A DNA stretch of 64,000 nucleotides, taken from assembly GCF_011397635.1 (NCBI RefSeq), contig NC_064767.1, positions 20,014,537 to 20,078,536 of the forward strand. Direction: 5' to 3'. Below are positions 51,126-64,000 of this stretch, one piece after another (position 1 is the stretch's first letter; each line of letters opens with the position of its first letter). The notes beneath the pieces are model-generated. The model searched no databases and had not been told where the DNA came from. It worked only from the letters and a program-made list of their open reading frames with translations. This DNA is from Epinephelus fuscoguttatus (Eukaryota > Chordata > Actinopteri > Perciformes > Serranidae). The position numbers were made by a program, and so were the translations under genes.

Positions 51126-52907
51126 CCCTTTGCCGCTACTTGCCTTCGTTAGTTGGATTGGTTAGGTTCAGGCAGGAGCGATGGGATTGGCTAAGGATTA
51201 GGGTGAGAATGTCAGAGTAAGCCAATCAGAGGCAGAGTTTTATGGGTAATTCCTTCACTATCCTAAGATTCCCAAATTCATCTTGTCCATGGGTCCTCAA
51301 CAAGGGTTTGGCGACCCCTACAGGGCCCCCTTTGTTACTGCAGGGTAGGCATACAATTATTGTTTGATATATTTTTCTATTTATGTTTTCTGAAATCAAA
51401 ATATGTCAGGAAAATACCCATACTCATACCCATATTTGTTAAAAGAAATTTTCTGATTGTTACAAAAAAAACCTTTATACATCAGTGATAGGCTATCTGT
51501 TGCCCATGAATCCTTGTCCACTAAATTCATGATGTATTAATTATGAATCTGTAAGTAATAATATTTTAATAGCTTTGTATTGTATGCATAAAGGTATGTT
51601 TATATTTGGCTCTTGAGGCTGCCCTACATGCGCTACATGTTATTGTAGACCCAGTTTATTATGCAACTCAATATTATACATGAAGTAGGGCGCTTCATCT
51701 CTCCTTCAGCTTTGGCCTTGGCCTGAAAAATGTTGAAGGCCCCCCACTGTAGACTCCTCTTCTTTGTAAGTACTTTTAAAAATAAATGAATACTTATGTT
51801 TGATACTTGGTTCAGTTATGTTGCTGTAGGTCCTTGACCTCATCCACGTCTCACACAGTTTGAACCAGATGAATAGCTCAAAACAGCTTGTGTTGGCTAA
51901 TCCTTTTCCTGTGCTATGTAAAGACGTGGATTAGTATTGCTAGCCAACAATATGGGGAGTCAAAGGCCTGCGCAGTGTCTGTGGGCTTTAAAAGGGAACG
52001 TGACACCAAAGGTTAACCTACTGTAGGCTGACAGCTCAAGAGAAAGATGCTAATATGGTTTAGACAACTTGCAGCGCCTTTCAGGAACATTTCATATGAA
52101 ACGTCTAAATGGAAAGTGAGAATATCAGCTTAGCCCGTCTGGGAGGCAGACGTACTAGCCAAGAGGGTGTTTCCCTTGCGGCCTTGAAGATTATCAACAC
52201 CAGACATGATGAAAATACTTTAAGAGACAGGAGGGTGTGTCACTAGTTTGTTTAACAAATATTTGTTTCAGAAATTTCTGCTCTTACTAAACATTTTATC
52301 AACCTATCACTGCGGGGTTTACATGAGATGCAAAAGCCTATTTTCAGGAGAGTCTTTGACCAGTTGCTGTATCTGTACTCTGGTAGTAAGACTGGTAATC
52401 TAATTTCACAGTGTAAATAAAAGTGGTGTCTAACTAATCAGATCTCAAAAGCTAATTTGAAATTTAAACTAATACTGTTCAACAGGCCCATTGATTGAAG
52501 ATTAGGGATTGGATTAACACGCAGGGCAGTCGTGTCAATCCCAGTGAACAAACTGTAGTGTGTTGTTTTTAAATGTAAAGCAATTCCTTAAGAGGTTGTC
52601 CAGGTAGTGAGCAAATCTAGCTGTGTTTGATAATGTGGGAAAAGTGCAAATGAATTGGTTATAAAGAAGAGTTGCCCGAACTAAATGTGACACTGAAATA
52701 ACGCGCAATAAAATGATGTTTACACAGTGGAAGAAAAGAGCACAATGAACATCTTGTAATATTTGACTTCCCGTCAGGTAGAGCAAACAGTATAGAGGCC
52801 AGTCACCACCCTCCATACCTCCTCCTCCTCCTCCCCTTCTCTGGTATCACTTTATCAGCTCCTTTTCCCCATTCATTTCTCTGGCAGCCTCCAGGAGTGA
52901 AATCAGT

Positions 52908-54985
52908 ATGCATTTCGGATCTCTTTCAGCCTATGTGGGTAATAACTCTCACACTCATTTTCCCCATGGAGAAAACATCTCTTATTTCTCCTTCTTCTCT
53001 GAGATACACCACTCAGATCATGTTGCCACCACTATTGTCGAGACCCTGGCTATTACTGCTGTCTTCCTCGTCTCCGTGGCAGCAAATGCGGCAGCTGCAG
53101 CCCTGGTAACCTGGGAACGCAGACTAGTGGCCAACAAGACCGTGCTGACCCTCAACTTGTTTGTGGCCGACCTGCTGTTTGTCAGCATGATCCCGCTGAT
53201 TGTGGCAGTGCGGTGGACTGTTTCCTGGACGCTGGGGTATGCGGCCTGTCACACTCTGCTCTATGTCATCTGTATGAGTGGCTGTGTCACCATCTCTACC
53301 CTGGCCTCCATCAGTGTGGAGAGGGTCCAGGCCATCCTTCGGCTGCAGTCTGTGCCCACTCTAAACTGCAGGATGGTGACTGCCACCCTCTTCTTCATCT
53401 GGGCCTTTTCTGCACTCACCTCCATACCTCTGACTCTGTTCTTCACTGTGATGGATGAGAAGTTCCCTGAGCAGGTATGGGTGGATCAATGCATGAAAGG
53501 AAAGCCCAGTGTCCCTGCCATTAATGCGGTTTTCTTTTCCATAGGAACGCATACACATCTGTACTCTCAAGTGGCCTGACAAAACTGGAGAGATTGCATG
53601 GAACGTAGCCTTCACTGCACTGTGCTTCTTCCTCCCAGGATTCATAATTGTAGTCAGTTACAGCAAAATATTACAGGTGGGTTTATTGTGGTTTTTGACT
53701 GACTGATATGTCAAGGCAAAGTTTTTTTAGGATTAGACAGTCTCAACCACGCTTTTAAAGATAAGGTGGAGTTTTTCTGCATTTTTCTCACTTAAAGGGT
53801 AACTTTTGTGTTTTTCAACCTACACCCAATTTACCATGTGTTTGTGTCTGAGTAACTAATGGAGACAACAATTTTTGAAACTGGTTCAGTATTGACTGAG
53901 AGTGCTGCACCTGGCAGCGGCAAAACAGTCCTCAAGGTAACGTTAATGGGCAACTGTGTACTGTCAGTTTACATCCACTAAAAGTGCTTGTTTTTGCCAC
54001 TGAAAGGTGGAGACAGACCATTTGTTCAACCAGAAACAGCTCCAAAATTGTGATCACCAAACCCACCAAACTTTATTTAAATAAATACTAATTAATTGAT
54101 TACCATAAAACACTCTTCGTTAAGTCAACAAACAAAATTAAACTCACCAAAAGCCGTCTTGGTTCGTCTTTCCACTGTTAAAACAATCACCAACTCTGGC
54201 TTGGTTAAAGAAACCTTTACTTCACCCAGTTAGATGTGAAAATATACTGGCTCTATACATGCTAAAATGACTGTTAATTTAAATGGAGTCTGGCAGGTTC
54301 AGCAGTAGTGATTTCGGGGCTGTTTCTGGCTAAACAAAAAGAATTTTACTCTTAACAAAAAAGGTCTGTCTTTGTAGGGATGCTCTCCATAATGTTTTCA
54401 GACACTAAGAAACATAATCTGAGCCTGTCAGTGCCCCAAGTGGTTACATTGCATCCTATTTTATAGCTGCTGGCTGAGGTGCTCTCACTCAACACTGGAC
54501 CATGTTTCAAAAATTCTTATTCCCATTAGTCACCTAGACCAAAAAACATGGTTAAGTATGGTCCATGTTGAGAAATACCGAGATTACCCTCTAAGACATC
54601 CCACATTAAGTTAGTCTATTATTGACTTTCCCACTGTGTCTGTGGCACTGAGCCCGAAGCACTTTGTTGCCAACTGCAGACATAAATCTTTGAAAATGGG
54701 TCTTGAATATAAATTAGCATTTCTAAAATCACAAAGTAATTTCCCAACATATTCACCACCTCGCTTATCTCAATGGCCACACTTTGTTTTTGTGCACATT
54801 TTGTACCTTTGCTCCACCCTTTTGATAATGATTGTTCCTTTAATAAGCACAGTTATTGCCAACTCATGCCCATTCATTTGCAGATATACTGACTCTGTGC
54901 CATCTGTGAATATCATTCATTTCTCTGTCGCTCTGATAACTGAGATGCGTGTGCTTTATTAATTACTGGAGCTGAAAATGGTGCC

Positions 54986-55032
<47 letters not shown>

Positions 55033-55720
55033 TCAGAGCTATGCACTATCAAATGTCAATATTAAATGGGACAGCCAGTTCTACCAGTGTGGACACTGAA
55101 GTGATACAGACGATAGAAAATGTCTCTGAGGAGCCACAGACTGATTTTAGCTGTGGGAGGACTTTTTGGATGTTTGAGACGCATTGGAGACAAACATCAT
55201 GCTCCATATGTGTAAATCCATATGTAGATCAATCACTGATGGTTTCTTTCTCTCTATCTCTTTTGTCCACATTATATAAGGTCAGACAATACAGATTGGC
55301 AATATTGTGTAATATTTATTATCTGTATTACAGATTGCTAAGAGAAGTAGGCTCGGGCTGCGACCCCGAGACAGCCAGCCCCCAGCTGGAGACCCTCTTG
55401 AGTACCGTGTGTCCCGCCAGGATATGAAGCTCTTCCGTACCCTTCTGGTCCTTGTGCTTTCTTTCTTAATCATGTGGAGTCCCATTTTCATCATCACCTT
55501 CCTCATCCTGGCGAGGAACTTCCTTGTTCACCTAGATGTCTCCTCTACCATGTTCTTCTGGGTGATAACGTTCACACTGGCCAACTCAGCCTTGAATCCC
55601 ATCCTCTACTCGGTCTGCCAGTTAAAGAACGGCTGGCGTAGGCTCTGCAGTGGCACTGTTGTAGCACCACAGAGGAGAAAGCCGCATGGAATTGGTCGGA
55701 CGCAAGGGATACAGCCATGA
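52908..55720 (+). CDS. ffar4: Free fatty acid receptor 4 (GPR120), complete, three exons
   Basis: This is a class A GPCR for long-chain fatty acids including omega-3, signalling through Gq and beta-arrestin in gut endocrine cells, fat and macrophages. Exons 52908-53474, 53545-53676 and 55334-55720 join in phase 0 to 361 residues, the same length as the short mammalian form. Seven hydrophobic helices are visible. VAVRWTVSW carries Arg102, equivalent to human Arg99 that anchors the fatty-acid carboxylate. SVERVQ replaces the DRY box, and NSALNPILYS is the NPxxY motif. N-glycosylation sites are N12 and N23. Cys in GYAACHTLLY and in HICTLKWP should form the disulfide. The third loop (KILQIAKRSRLGL) lacks the 16-residue insert of the human long form. 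Intron 1 is only 70 nt. The C-tail has few Ser/Thr. Confidence 0.93.
53677..55333. other. ffar4 intron 2 (1.66 kb)
   Basis: I searched for an exon corresponding to the human 16-residue long-form insert and found none in frame with suitable splice sites. Apart from the TG run, the sequence shows nothing I recognise. Confidence 0.6.
54988..55029. repeat. (TG)21 microsatellite in ffar4 intron 2
   Basis: An uninterrupted TG dinucleotide run of 42 bases lies about 305 nt before exon 3. Such runs are usually polymorphic and can adopt Z-DNA. Confidence 0.95.
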
Positions 55721-57493
55721 TGATAATAATTGTTTTGTCAAACAGAGGTTTCAGGCTTATATTAAGCATACAGCACGTTGTCCATACCTTTCATGTAAGG
55801 TATAATAATTGCTTGCCTGCTGCATTCCTGAGCTGGTCCTTTACTCTCGAATTCCAGATATTCTTTAATACTTACTTTAAGCGTGAAACCTCTGAAAAAG
55901 AGCAGTAAAGAGAGTTAATTTTAATCTTAATATTTGCCTTTTCGCGAATGTCAGTAATCTCTTTAGTCCACAAAAATCTCTTTTACCTGTCTTTAAACAT
56001 GTATCATCTTACCACTGCCTTTATTTTATTTTTTCTTTTGCTGTGGCTGGGACGTTCCCAGGCACAGTGTGCAGGTTTGATCAGGACTTTATGAAAAGGT
56101 AGTGACCAGATGCCAGACCATAGGCAGTACGAATCCAAGAGGAAGCTATGAAAATTGCAGACAAAGTGCCAAAAAAAAAGGAAGTTGACTGACTTTTGTT
56201 GGCAATAGTGTTTACAAACAGTACATGACTTACATATCATATTTTTAAAATATCATAAGTGTTCAGAAACTGTCAGGAACTAAATAAACCAATCAACTGA
56301 CTAATCTAAATCAAATTTTAAGTATTGTGGAAAAAAATCTTGGAGCACCTTATTTAGAAGACAATATTTTAGACACGTAATGCCTTTTTGTTATCCGGTG
56401 TGAAGGTACGTTTCTCCTAAACAGATCACACTAACGAACGTCACTTTGCCTGCCAACAAGAGTAATTAAGTGCAAAGCAGCAGTTAACAATCCCACTTAA
56501 TCCTGTCAATGGTTAAATGTAGCTGCTGTCTACCAGAAGTGATCCAGGAAAGAATGTAACACTCTTTTTTTGTTTTTGTTTTTTCTGGAGGAGTGCTTGT
56601 AGATTAATTCTGATATTTTAATTGGCTGTTGGTACTTGTTCTAAATTGACCAGCTGTAGTAAAGTTACATCAGCTTGCCAGGTGTCACAATATTAATAAT
56701 TTACCTCTGTGACTGCTTTCTAGATTTCTCATTGTGGTAGCATCATTTAGAAGCAAACACAAGAGATGCTAAATAGTTTTTTTATGTTTTCCTCTCGTGG
56801 GCTCTGAATCGATTGTGGTCCTCAAATCACTCTCTCTCACACAAAGCTTCACAGACACCATAAAACAATTTAACAGCTTTTATCAAGTGATCAGTGGCTC
56901 CTTTGACCCTCTTTGTTTGTTATTACTGTTATGGTATTACCCATATCCTCCTAAAATCAGACAGCATGTCTTTCCACAACAATATTGGCTACTTTTTAAA
57001 ATGCATCAGCCATATTTTTTGCCACATTTTTGCCAAAGCAGTATGCACAATATCAGCCGAGGAGATGAGCCAGTGATCTCAGATTTAGGAAACCCTCGGG
57101 AATAATTACAGTCTTGACGTCTTGCTCCCTGCCCTCTTCAACACAGCATGTGCCATATCTCAGCTAACATTCCCTTTGATGGGATTTGTTCCTCTAAAAT
57201 GACCAGTGGCAGGATTTACAAGTTAAGAAAGCTCAGGGGCTTTATGACTCTTGCGTCACAGTTATTAGTGCCCCTGGGATCCCCTTACCCAGTAAGCCAC
57301 TACCTTCTGCTACCTGGAAGAAGGAGAGAGCTGCAGCTTCGGATCTGTGTCCACAGAGGGGTTTTGGAAATGTCTCACTAGGGTCTGTACCGCCACATCT
57401 TCTGGAGGTCACCTTAACATCTCTGCTGTACCTGTCTGAGAGGAGCATCTTTGTGCAGCTACACAAGGGATTGTTCATCCAAACTTGGACACC
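55721..57493. other. ffar4-pde6c intergenic region (1.8 kb)
   Basis: This holds the ffar4 3' UTR (a possible AATAAA at 56283-56288) and the pde6c promoter and leader. In human, RBP4 lies in this interval; I find no lipocalin-like GxW or TDY motif frames. 57100-57480 has a GGAATAATTACAG homeobox-type site near 57101 and no TATA box that stands out. Confidence 0.55.
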
Positions 57494-63944
<6,451 letters not shown>

Positions 63945-64000
63945 GTACCCAAATACAAATAAAAACATTCTGAATACTAACATGATCTGTATTTACTTAC

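Larger units (their letters stand above)
50060..52907. other. cep55-ffar4 intergenic region (2.8 kb)
   Basis: About 50200-50710 resembles a high-copy teleost repeat and 50785-51125 is a SINE (separate entries). About 51290-51350 (CCTCAACAAGGGTTTGGCGA) resembles a hAT end. 52560-52907 upstream of ffar4 has no TATA box that stands out. No gene is recognised in between. Confidence 0.55.

Noticed and set aside
53677-55333. An extra ffar4 exon, such as the open frame at 54978-55427
   Set aside because: The frame runs through the TG repeat and shows no match to the human long-form insert; mouse and the human short form join directly as here.

Overview
This is vertebrate nuclear DNA, almost certainly from a ray-finned (teleost, probably percomorph) fish. 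The genes have small exons with GT-AG introns. The intergenic DNA carries tRNA-derived SINEs, many short terminal-inverted-repeat (TIR) elements and degraded L1-type LINE pieces. The spliced proteins match vertebrate families end to end. I built the exon models by hand from open frames, splice signals and recalled family sequences; no alignment program was run.

Layout, left to right. (1) 482-19177, minus: the first twelve coding exons of poly(ADP-ribose) glycohydrolase (parg), as far as the catalytic GGG...QEE loop; the 3' part lies beyond base 1. (2) 21063-43362, minus: a complete myoferlin gene (myof), 53 coding exons and 2049 codons, from C2A to the C-terminal membrane anchor. (3) 45383-50059, plus: cep55, nine coding exons, 434 aa, divergent from myof. 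(4) 52908-55720, plus: ffar4 (GPR120), three exons, 361 aa. (5) 57494-63944, plus: the first twenty coding exons of the cone phosphodiesterase gene pde6c, cut by the right edge.

The order myof-cep55-ffar4-pde6c matches the human 10q23.33 block, except that rbp4, which lies between FFAR4 and PDE6C in human, has no recognisable coding sequence here. parg next to myof is a different arrangement from human, where PARG is at 10q11. The genes are not an operon or pathway; what they share is conserved synteny.

Most of the unexplained structure is in introns. It includes a 407-bp foldback element with arms of about 145 bp, a SINE flanked by a perfect 16-bp target duplication, another SINE with a perfect 15-bp duplication 31 nt from a splice donor, a TIR element ending beside a myof splice donor, two L1 ORF2 remnants, a perfect 17-bp hairpin, and clusters of GCTAAC/GTTAGC-type motifs around the promoter-bearing intervals. 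I found no CRISPR array, operon or prokaryote-like system, and nothing that amounts to a new biological system. The most useful leads are the transposon-splice-site contacts, the foldback element, the rbp4 absence and the unusual FFAR4 tail.
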